NCBI GenBank assembly: GCA_013359125.1
Contig: JABWCR010000003.1
Location: 124,001 to 188,000 of the forward strand
DNA length: 64,000 nucleotides
Direction of reading: 5' to 3'
From: Armatimonadota bacterium
Lineage (GTDB): Bacteria > Armatimonadota > Fimbriimonadia > Fimbriimonadales > GBS-DC
A program made the position numbers and the translations under genes. This document shows positions 17,469 through 24,237 of the stretch, piece by piece. The notes beneath the pieces are model-generated. The model searched no databases. It had not been told where the DNA came from and saw nothing but the letters and a program-made list of their open reading frames with translations. Within the stretch, counting starts at the first letter, position 1, and each line of letters starts with the position of its first letter.

Positions 17469-18550
17469 CGTATCGCCTCGGTCGATTCGGGGTCGAACAG
17501 GCAACTCCGTTCTGGCTCGAACTCGGCCCATAGCGGTTGCGAGATGCTCGGCAGGTAGCTGGGCGCGGTTCGCGCTTTTACAATCTGGTCGCCCACCTTG
17601 ATGTTGACGATGTTTTCTGAACCCAGCGGCTCCACGACGTACACTTCGCACGGCACGGCGCCGTCTTTGGTCTCGGCGTGAAGCCGAATGTCCTCGGGGC
17701 GCACGCCGTAGATGCACGCCTTGCCCGGCTCGACTTGACCCAACGTGGAAGAGGAGAGATGCAAAGGGATCGGCGGCCCATGCTCGATCTCCAAGGATGC
17801 CTTGTCGGCCGAGAGAACGCCTCGTATGAAATTCATTGGAGGGCTGCCGATAAATCCGGCTACAAACAGGTTCTTGGGCGTGTTGTAGACCTCCATCGGC
17901 GTGCCGTCTTGTTGGATCTTTCCCTCGTTAAAGACAGCGATTCGGTCGCCCATAGACATCGCTTCCATCTGGTCGTGCGTAACGTAGAGGGTCGTCGCGC
18001 CTAGATCGGTCTGCAGCCGTTTGAGCTCCGCGCGCATGATCGTGCGCAATTGAGCGTCCAGGTTTGTCAACGGCTCGTCCATCAAGAAGGCCGCCGGACG
18101 CCGTACTATGGCGCGACCTAACGCCGCTCTCTGCTGTTCGCCTCCTGAAAGCTGGTTCGGTTTTCGACCGAGCAACCGAGCAATCTGTAAGGTCGCGGCA
18201 GCCTTCTGAACGCGCTCGTCCACCTCGGCCTTCGGCGCGCGCACGGCTCTCAGAGGAAAGGCCATGTTGTCGTAGACCGTCAGATGAGGGTAGAGAGCAT
18301 ACGATTGAAACACGAACGCGATGTCCCGATCGGCCGGTTGCAGTTTTGTAACGTCGCGGTTGTTGATCTCGATCCGGCCCTGCGTGGTCTGTTCCAGCCC
18401 GGCTACGCATCGCAAGGTGGTCGTTTTGCCGCTACCCGACGGCCCCAAAAGCGCCACAAACTCTTTGTCCTTTACATGAAGGTCGATGCCTGCGACGGCC
18501 ACCACCTCGTCGTACTTCTTGACCAATCCATGGACGCTGATCGACCCCAT
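17465..18550 (-). CDS. Sugar ABC transporter ATPase (MalK/UgpC/MsmK type)
   Basis: 361 residues. Walker A GPSGSGKTT (about 35-43), Q-loop FVFQSYALYPH, signature LSGGEQQRAALGRA, Walker B FLMDEPLTNLD and the switch His in YVTHDQMEA are all present. The C-terminal 120 residues form the TOBE/MalK-type regulatory domain (YGVRPEDIRLH). ATPases of this type often serve several sugar importers. The only sugar permease nearby is the orphan MalG-like gene at 20733. It heads a five-gene operon (small membrane protein, oxidoreductase, purD, ogt). Confidence 0.93.
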   Translation of the reverse strand: MGSISVHGLVKKYDEVVAVAGIDLHVKDKEFVALLGPSGSGKTTTLRCVAGLEQTTQGRIEINNRDVTKLQPADRDIAFVFQSYALYPHLTVYDNMAFPLRAVRAPKAEVDERVQKAAATLQIARLLGRKPNQLSGGEQQRAALGRAIVRRPAAFLMDEPLTNLDAQLRTIMRAELKRLQTDLGATTLYVTHDQMEAMSMGDRIAVFNEGKIQQDGTPMEVYNTPKNLFVAGFIGSPPMNFIRGVLSADKASLEIEHGPPIPLHLSSSTLGQVEPGKACIYGVRPEDIRLHAETKDGAVPCEVYVVEPLGSENIVNIKVGDQIVKARTAPSYLPSISQPLWAEFEPERSCLFDPESTEAIR

Positions 18551-18596
18551 TGAAGGCCAAGATTTCGCCGCGCTAACCCCGCTTCCTTTCGAGAGC

Positions 18597-18604
18597 AGTA
18601 TAAT
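18597..18604. promoter_or_regulatory. Overlapping divergent -10 boxes between tgt and the ABC ATPase gene
   Basis: On the plus strand TATAAT (18599-18604) ends 8 bases before the GTG of tgt at 18613, giving a leaderless start. On the minus strand the same bases give TATACT (18602-18597), which could serve the ABC ATPase gene with a leader of about 40 bases that contains AAAGGAAG. Confidence 0.5.
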
Positions 18605-18612
18605 CGACAGCC

Positions 18613-19680
18613 GTGTTCCGGTTTGAACTGCTTAAAGAGAGCCCTCAAAGCCATGCCCGATTAGGTCGACTGACCACTTCTCACGGCGAAGCAGAAACGC
18701 CCGTCTTCATGCCAGTGGGCACTCAAGGCTCGGTTAAGGCCATGACTCACGAAGAGTTAGAAGAGATCGGCTTTCAGATCATCCTGGGCAACACTTATCA
18801 CCTGCACCTGCGACCAGGCGAAGAGTTGATCCAGCGTATGGGCGGTCTGCATCGCTTTATCGCATGGAGCCGCTCTATGCTGACCGACAGCGGCGGATTT
18901 CAAGTCTTTAGCCTTTCAAAAACTAGCAAGATCGACGACGACGGGGTCGAGTTCCGTTCGCACATCGACGGCTCGCTTCATCGCCTCACGCCCGAAAGCT
19001 CCATAGCGATCCAAACCGCGCTGGGCGCCGACATCATCATGGCCTTTGACGAATGCCCTCCATTCCCAGCCGATTATGACCAGGTAGCAAAGGCGGTCGA
19101 GCGAACCTACGCCTGGGCCAAGCGCAGCAAAGCCGCTTGGCAAAGCGAGAATCAAGCCCTGTTCGGCATCGTCCAGGGAGGCGTGCACGAGGAACTTCGC
19201 CAACAGAGTTTAGAGCAGATCGCCGGACTCGATTTTCCCGGCATGGCGATTGGCGGCGTGTCGGTCGGCGAAAGCACCGAGGATGTGCGCCGAATCACGC
19301 AGCACACGGCTCCTAAAATGCCGAAAGACAAGCCTCGCTATCTGATGGGCGTCGGTACGCCGGAGGATATTCGCCATGCGGTTTCGTGCGGCGTCGATAT
19401 GTTCGATTGCGTGTTGCCGACTCGCTTGGGTCGCCACGCCGCTGCCTACACATCGATTGGCAGGATCAATCTCAAATCAGCCCAAAACGCCGAGTTAGAC
19501 GAACCCATCGACCCGGCGTGCGAGTGCAAAGTTTGCCGCCGTTATTCCCGTGCGTATCTTTGCCACCTTTTCCGTGCCGCCGAGATCACGGCCTATCGAT
19601 TGACGACTTACCATAACCTTTGGCATTACGCGCGGCTGATGGATCAGATACGAAGCGAGATCGCAGACGGAGCGCTCTAA
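18613..19680 (+). CDS. tgt: tRNA-guanine transglycosylase (queuine/preQ1)
   Basis: 355 residues, slightly short for bacterial Tgt (about 370-380). It exchanges guanine 34 of certain tRNAs for preQ1 in queuosine synthesis. The substrate-binding Asp lies in LTDSGGFQVFSL and the nucleophile Asp in MFDCVLPTRLGRH. The zinc site CECKVCRRYSRAYLCHL is near the C-terminus. The start is GTG at 18613, 8 bases after TATAAT. queA, the next enzyme of the pathway, is at 44322. The last 4 bases overlap deoC tail-to-tail. Confidence 0.97.
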   Translation: MFRFELLKESPQSHARLGRLTTSHGEAETPVFMPVGTQGSVKAMTHEELEEIGFQIILGNTYHLHLRPGEELIQRMGGLHRFIAWSRSMLTDSGGFQVFSLSKTSKIDDDGVEFRSHIDGSLHRLTPESSIAIQTALGADIIMAFDECPPFPADYDQVAKAVERTYAWAKRSKAAWQSENQALFGIVQGGVHEELRQQSLEQIAGLDFPGMAIGGVSVGESTEDVRRITQHTAPKMPKDKPRYLMGVGTPEDIRHAVSCGVDMFDCVLPTRLGRHAAAYTSIGRINLKSAQNAELDEPIDPACECKVCRRYSRAYLCHLFRAAEITAYRLTTYHNLWHYARLMDQIRSEIADGAL

Positions 19681-20654
19681 TCCTCTGAAAACTCGTCTGG
19701 CGATCGATAAACGCCCGTCAACTGCTTGACGATCTGGGAAAGGAGGTCGTTCAGCAAAGAGCTTGCTCCGAACCGAAACAGATCGGGTGTCAGCCAATCG
19801 GGCCCCAGCGTCTCGCGCACCATTACCAGATAGCGAACGGCGTCCTTGGATGTTCGGATCCCCCCAGCCGGCTTCATGCCCACTCGCCGACCGTGTCGAT
19901 CGTAGAAATCGCGGATTGCCTCTAACATGACCAATGTAACGGGCAAAGTGGCCGCGGGCTGTACCTTCCCGGTGCTGGTCTTGATGAAATCGGCTCCGGC
20001 CGCCATCGCGATCTCGGAGGCTCGGCGCACACGGTCGTAGCTGCCCAATTCGCCCGTTTCTAAAATGACCTTTAGATGAACCTCTGAGCCGCAAATCTCC
20101 TTGGTGCGCACAATCTCGTCGTAAACCGTACCGTAATCGCCCGACAAAAACGCGCCGCGATTGATCACCATGTCGATCTCGTCCGCGCCCTGATCGACCG
20201 CGTATCGAACGTCTTCTTGACGCAGCGAGAACGGCTTTTGCCCAGCCGGAAAATCGGTCGCCACGGACGCCACCTTGACCGTCGAGCCTTCTAACCCGCG
20301 CTTGGCGACGGAGACAAACATCGGATAGACGCAAACTGCCGCTACCGGCGGAGCGGCGACCAACGACGCATCCGGCATCCCTGACCGCGGCTGATAGGGC
20401 CGAACGGCCTTGGCGCACAAACGCTGGACTTTGCCCTCAGTGTCCATGCCTTCCAGCGTGGTCAGATCGCACATCGCGATCGCCAGTCGCAAGGCGTACA
20501 GTTTGCTCTCTTTCTTGATGCTGCGCTTGCTCAGCCAGGCCGCCCTCGCTTCCAATTCGACCGCATTGATGGCGCAGCGCTGCTTGAGCGCCGAGTCGAG
20601 CGTCGGCTCTGCGGCTCCTCGTGACGGCGCGTCCAATCGGCTGGAGAGGCTCAT
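19677..20654 (-). CDS. deoC: Deoxyribose-phosphate aldolase
   Basis: 325 residues, the longer class of DeoC with an N-terminal extension of about 65 residues. It cleaves 2-deoxyribose-5-phosphate to acetaldehyde and glyceraldehyde-3-phosphate. The Schiff-base lysine is in ADFIKTSTGK and the proton-relay lysine in GMKPAGGIRT. EIDMVINRGAF is also typical. A CATAAT box ends 8 bases before the ATG, so the mRNA is probably leaderless. No other nucleoside-salvage genes are adjacent. Confidence 0.94.
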   Translation of the reverse strand: MSLSSRLDAPSRGAAEPTLDSALKQRCAINAVELEARAAWLSKRSIKKESKLYALRLAIAMCDLTTLEGMDTEGKVQRLCAKAVRPYQPRSGMPDASLVAAPPVAAVCVYPMFVSVAKRGLEGSTVKVASVATDFPAGQKPFSLRQEDVRYAVDQGADEIDMVINRGAFLSGDYGTVYDEIVRTKEICGSEVHLKVILETGELGSYDRVRRASEIAMAAGADFIKTSTGKVQPAATLPVTLVMLEAIRDFYDRHGRRVGMKPAGGIRTSKDAVRYLVMVRETLGPDWLTPDLFRFGASSLLNDLLSQIVKQLTGVYRSPDEFSED

Positions 20655-20662
20655 GGCGGTTG

Positions 20663-20668
20663 ATTATG
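20663..20668 (-). promoter_or_regulatory. -10 box, leaderless start of deoC
   Basis: CATAAT on the minus strand, 8 bases before the deoC ATG at 20654. Confidence 0.5.
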
Positions 20669-20732
20669 GCACGATCCTAAGGCACTGGCAGGAGCGCCCG
20701 TCGACTACCCAGAAATAGCCTGAAACCAGGTC

Positions 20733-21725
20733 ATGAAGAAGAAGCGACTGATCTCGTTTGCGCTCCTCGCCATCCTCGCAGTCGGATCGATACCGATGCT
20801 CGCCCCGTTCGGCTGGATGCTCTCGACATCGCTCAAGACCAAGGAACTGGCCGGAGAGCATCCGCCGCGCTGGATACCCGAGAAAGAGACTGCATTCTTG
20901 TTGACCGACGGCCGGCGCGAATCGGTAACCGTGCTGACCGAAACCGCGGACGATCGAATCAAAATCCGCACGGCGCAAGGCGAGACGTTGTTCGTCCCCA
21001 TCGACAGGGTTCAGCGGGAAAGACGGGTCGCGATGCATTGGGAGAACTATCAGCGCGTCTTTCAACCCAGCGCCGCCCACCAGGACGAGGACTTTCCCCG
21101 TTACCTCTTAAACACCTTGCTGATTGCGATTCTGACGGCAATGGGTCAGGCGCTCAGCAGCTCCTTGGTCGCTTTCGGCTTCGCACGGCTGCGTTTTTGG
21201 GGAAGCGGTCCGCTCTTTGGCGTCATGCTAGCCACGATGATGATCCCGGGGCAGATCGGCATGATACCGACCTTCATGATCTTCCGCTGGCTCGGCTGGA
21301 TCGATACTTTTTTGCCGCTCATCATACCGGCATGGCTGGGCAGCGCCTTCTTCGCCTTTCTCTATCGCCAATACTTCATGTCGATCCCGTTAGAAATGGA
21401 CGAGGCCGCCAAAGTAGACGGCGCGACGCCGCTCCAAATCTATTGGCACGTGTTGCTGCCAATGGCCAAGCCGGTTACGGTTACGGTCGGCGTCTTTAGC
21501 TTCTTGGGCGCGTGGAACGAGTTTCTCGGTCCACTGATCTATCTCAATTCCGATCACAAGCGCACGCTCTCGCTGGCCTTGGCCAAATTTCAAAGCGCAT
21601 ACGGCGCCGACGTGCCGGCGCTGATGGCCGCGGCTACACTGATGCTGTTGCCAGCCCTCGCTATCTACTTCTTTAGCCAGCGCGCCTTGACCGAGGGCCT
21701 CAACATCGGTGGCGTTAAGGGGTAG
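20733..21725 (+). CDS. Carbohydrate ABC transporter permease (MalG type)
   Basis: 330 residues, against 270-290 for most MalG-like permeases. Six hydrophobic segments are visible. The EAA loop that contacts the ATPase reads MDEAAKVDGATPLQIYWHVLLPMAKP (about 222-247). The extra length is a 50-60-residue periplasmic insert after the first helix (about 50-105, between PPRWIPEK and HWENYQRVF). No binding protein or MalF partner is nearby. The ATPase at 17465 is a possible partner. Its 3' end overlaps the methyltransferase gene tail-to-tail by 11 bases. Confidence 0.88.
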   Translation: MKKKRLISFALLAILAVGSIPMLAPFGWMLSTSLKTKELAGEHPPRWIPEKETAFLLTDGRRESVTVLTETADDRIKIRTAQGETLFVPIDRVQRERRVAMHWENYQRVFQPSAAHQDEDFPRYLLNTLLIAILTAMGQALSSSLVAFGFARLRFWGSGPLFGVMLATMMIPGQIGMIPTFMIFRWLGWIDTFLPLIIPAWLGSAFFAFLYRQYFMSIPLEMDEAAKVDGATPLQIYWHVLLPMAKPVTVTVGVFSFLGAWNEFLGPLIYLNSDHKRTLSLALAKFQSAYGADVPALMAAATLMLLPALAIYFFSQRALTEGLNIGGVKG

Positions 21726-22641
21726 AGAGCGTTTTTACAAGCCTTTCTCTGACGAACAGCTGTAGTTGCTCGTTCTGAGCCGCTTCTGTCAAACGCCCTT
21801 CCGGGATGTGAAAAACCCGCTCGGTGCTATGCGCCTTCGACTTTTCAAGCCTCTCAAATGCGACCTTGACGTACTCCGGCTTGTTGTCGATGACGACCAC
21901 GTTGCGTCCCAAGCCCTCTGCCGCTAGCGCGGTCGTGCCGCTTCCGCCAAAGGGGTCCAGAACCCAATCGCCCTCTTTGGTGAACAGTTTGATAAAAAAC
22001 TCTGGCAGTCCGACCGGAAAGGCGGCCGGATGCCCCATGTTCTTGCCGACCAGCGGCGCCTCGACCACATTGCCCGGTAAAACGTGCTGTTTATCGACCC
22101 ACTTGCGAAGATCGCGACCAAATCCGCTGTCGTTCTCGCTGTTGTGCCGTTCGGCGCTCTTGCCGTTCAGTTTAGCCAATCGCTTGGGAGCCCAATCGCC
22201 GATCGGCTTGCGAACGGCATCCTGATACATGGCAAACTTCGCACGCTTGGTGAGATGAAAGCAATACTCCCACTCGTCGCGCAACCGATTGGGCCAGTAG
22301 CCGGGCATCGCGTTCGGCTTTAGCCAAATGTAGTCGTCGATGCAGCGCCACCCCATCTCTTCCAGCGCCAAAACGGTGCGCCAGACATAGCGGTTGCGAA
22401 CGCCGTTTACCACCTTGTCTTTGATGTTGAGCACAAACGAGCCGTCGTCGTCCAGCGCGCGCCAAAACTCTTCGGCAAAGCGACAAAGAAAATCTGGAAA
22501 GTCGGCTGGCGAGATGCTGTCGTAATGCCTCTTCCTCGCGTCCGCATACGGCGGCGAGGTTACGATCAGATTGAAGAAGCCGTCTGGATAGGCTTTCAAC
22601 GCCTCTCGCGAATCGCCAAGGATGACGGTGGTTTGGGTCAA
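21715..22641 (-). CDS. Type II DNA methyltransferase, beta class, probably N4-cytosine
   Basis: 308 residues. The catalytic motif TSPPYADARK is at residues 28-37 and the AdoMet motif DPFGGSGTTALAAEGLGR near 225, so the order IV-target region-I marks the beta class. SPPY rather than DPPY favours N4-cytosine. The start is TTG at 22641, overlapping the stop of the upstream nuclease gene (TTGA), so its translation depends on that gene. The upstream partner makes this a restriction-modification pair. The recognition site cannot be read from sequence. Confidence 0.9.
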   Translation of the reverse strand: MTQTTVILGDSREALKAYPDGFFNLIVTSPPYADARKRHYDSISPADFPDFLCRFAEEFWRALDDDGSFVLNIKDKVVNGVRNRYVWRTVLALEEMGWRCIDDYIWLKPNAMPGYWPNRLRDEWEYCFHLTKRAKFAMYQDAVRKPIGDWAPKRLAKLNGKSAERHNSENDSGFGRDLRKWVDKQHVLPGNVVEAPLVGKNMGHPAAFPVGLPEFFIKLFTKEGDWVLDPFGGSGTTALAAEGLGRNVVVIDNKPEYVKVAFERLEKSKAHSTERVFHIPEGRLTEAAQNEQLQLFVRERLVKTLSTP

Positions 22642-23576
22642 TCCGATCTCACCCCGCAGAAGAGTTTGACCAGTTTCAAGGAATTGTTAAATCGTCCCCT
22701 TGAATCCAGCAGCCCTGCTTTCTTGCACTCATCGCCGAAAGAATCAAGGACCTCTCGTGGCACCTGGCTTATCCTTGCAGGCTCTGCCTTCTTAGTCAAT
22801 AGCACATCTAACACCGCAGAAACCACTTCCTCATAAGATAATGCAGTAAAAAAAGGCCAGAAATAATCGGAGCGCCAGATTTCAGTGTTGAACGAGTGAG
22901 GCGTGTCCGTCGACTGATTGCGCTTAATCAATCTTTGTCCTCGATCCATTGCAATACCAAACACACAGAGATAAGGCCCGGTCCGATTCTTGTCTTTCAT
23001 TGCAACACCTTCAAGGGCCGCGATCGCCTTCGGCCAATCCTGGCCGCCCATTGTGTTGACCCTATTCTTGACCGAAACATAGATCGAAATCGCAGCTTGG
23101 GGATCGTCCAGATTGGCGAGAGTGACGGTAAAGTCGGCCTCTTGCTTACCCAGATCGGAGACGGAAGTAAACCGAGCACAATGGCTGGCAGCGTCCTTCG
23201 CGATGAACTGATAACGCCAACCCGAGTTCATTCGTTCCTTTTGTAACGTCCTCAGATGGAACTGCTCTTCTGCAACTTCACTATAATGTCGGTCAAGACA
23301 TTGGTAGGCAGTGGAGGCAGGATCGCCGCAGTACTTTTTGAAGTACTTGAACAGTTCTCGACCAGCACGGCTGTAGGTGGACGCAACTTGCTCAGGAGTC
23401 GCGTCCTCGTGCAGATTAAACGCCTCTCGGCTGGACTTCTGATTGGCCTTACGAATTGCGTCTGCAATGATACGCTTCAAGGAATCAACACCGACCCTGT
23501 TGGTATGAGGAGCGATCTTAGCGTCGTCCAAGAGCCCTCCCGGTGTTCTTGGGTATGGCTGGATGGTAGATCTCAC
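22638..23576 (-). CDS. Probable type II restriction endonuclease
   Basis: 312 residues. No close family is recognised; identity rests on its place directly before a DNA methyltransferase with a 4-base overlap and on a PD-(D/E)XK-like core. Acidic residues in KQEADFTVTL are followed about 20 residues later by IYVSVKNR. The start is GTG at 23576. Composition differs from neighbours: 22801-22860 has 25 G+C of 60 bases, while 22081-22140 in the methyltransferase has 32 of 60. This suggests acquisition by transfer. It would cut unmethylated foreign DNA. No controller (C) protein is present. Confidence 0.72.
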   Translation of the reverse strand: MRSTIQPYPRTPGGLLDDAKIAPHTNRVGVDSLKRIIADAIRKANQKSSREAFNLHEDATPEQVASTYSRAGRELFKYFKKYCGDPASTAYQCLDRHYSEVAEEQFHLRTLQKERMNSGWRYQFIAKDAASHCARFTSVSDLGKQEADFTVTLANLDDPQAAISIYVSVKNRVNTMGGQDWPKAIAALEGVAMKDKNRTGPYLCVFGIAMDRGQRLIKRNQSTDTPHSFNTEIWRSDYFWPFFTALSYEEVVSAVLDVLLTKKAEPARISQVPREVLDSFGDECKKAGLLDSRGRFNNSLKLVKLFCGVRSD

Positions 23577-23608
23577 AATATTAAGAGTTTACCCTGCGGG
23601 CCCTGAAC

Positions 23609-23614
23609 CATAAT
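23609..23614 (+). promoter_or_regulatory. -10 box, leaderless start of the DUF1287 lipoprotein gene
   Basis: CATAAT, 6 bases before the ATG at 23621. Confidence 0.5.
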
Positions 23615-23620
23615 ACACCC

Positions 23621-24193
23621 ATGATCGCCGTCATAGCCCTAACTCTTCTCCTCTTCATCGCAGGATGCCAGGAAGAGCCGCGAGCCAAACCGCCCTCCCC
23701 AACCGCAAACAAAGTCCTCATCTCGGCCAAACAGCAGGCCGAAGAAGGCGCGATCTACGATGCTTCGTATAGACAGATCCCCTATCCTATGGGCGATGTG
23801 TCCGAAGATCGCGGCGCCTGCACCGATGTTGTCGTCCGCGCGCTCAGAGCCGCCGGAAAAGACCTTCAAGCTCTCATTCACAAAGACGCCAAGGCCAATC
23901 CGGCCGCTTACCATCGAATCGAAAGAGGCCGCCTCGACAAGAACATAGACCACCGACGCGTGCCCAACCATCTTGCCTTCTTGCGACGACATGCCCAGGC
24001 GATCAAGCGCGATGACCTGATGCCGGGAGACTTGGTCTACTGGATTCTGGACAATGGACGCGATCACTGCGGGATCGTATCCGATGCCAAGAACGCACGG
24101 GGCGAATGGCTCGTCGTCCACAACTTAAGCCGATGCCAAGAAGAAGACGTCCTAACGCGCTGGAAGTTCGTCGCTGGTTTCCGGTATCCATAA
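23621..24193 (+). CDS. DUF1287-family lipoprotein
   Basis: 190 residues. The N-terminus MIAVIALTLLLFIAGC has a lipobox (IAGC, Cys16). The rest fits DUF1287: YPMGDVSEDRGACTDVVVRALR, then NIDHRRVPNHLAFLRR, then DHCGIVSDAKN. The conserved Cys in GACTDV and a later His resemble a papain/NlpC-like catalytic pair, so a cell-wall or peptide hydrolase role is possible but unproven. The ATG at 23621 lies 6 bases after CATAAT. The gene stands alone between the restriction gene and the exported protein at 24238. Confidence 0.85.
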   Translation: MIAVIALTLLLFIAGCQEEPRAKPPSPTANKVLISAKQQAEEGAIYDASYRQIPYPMGDVSEDRGACTDVVVRALRAAGKDLQALIHKDAKANPAAYHRIERGRLDKNIDHRRVPNHLAFLRRHAQAIKRDDLMPGDLVYWILDNGRDHCGIVSDAKNARGEWLVVHNLSRCQEEDVLTRWKFVAGFRYP

Positions 24194-24207
24194 GAGCCAT
24201 TCTGCGT

Positions 24208-24213
24208 TATAAT
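24208..24213 (+). promoter_or_regulatory. -10 box of the exported-protein gene
   Basis: TATAAT, 24 bases before the ATG at 24238, leaving room for the Shine-Dalgarno site TAGGAGGG near 24222-24229. This gene therefore keeps a leader, unlike its neighbours. Confidence 0.5.
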
Positions 24214-24237
24214 CTCCCTAGTAGGAGGGTACTCAGT

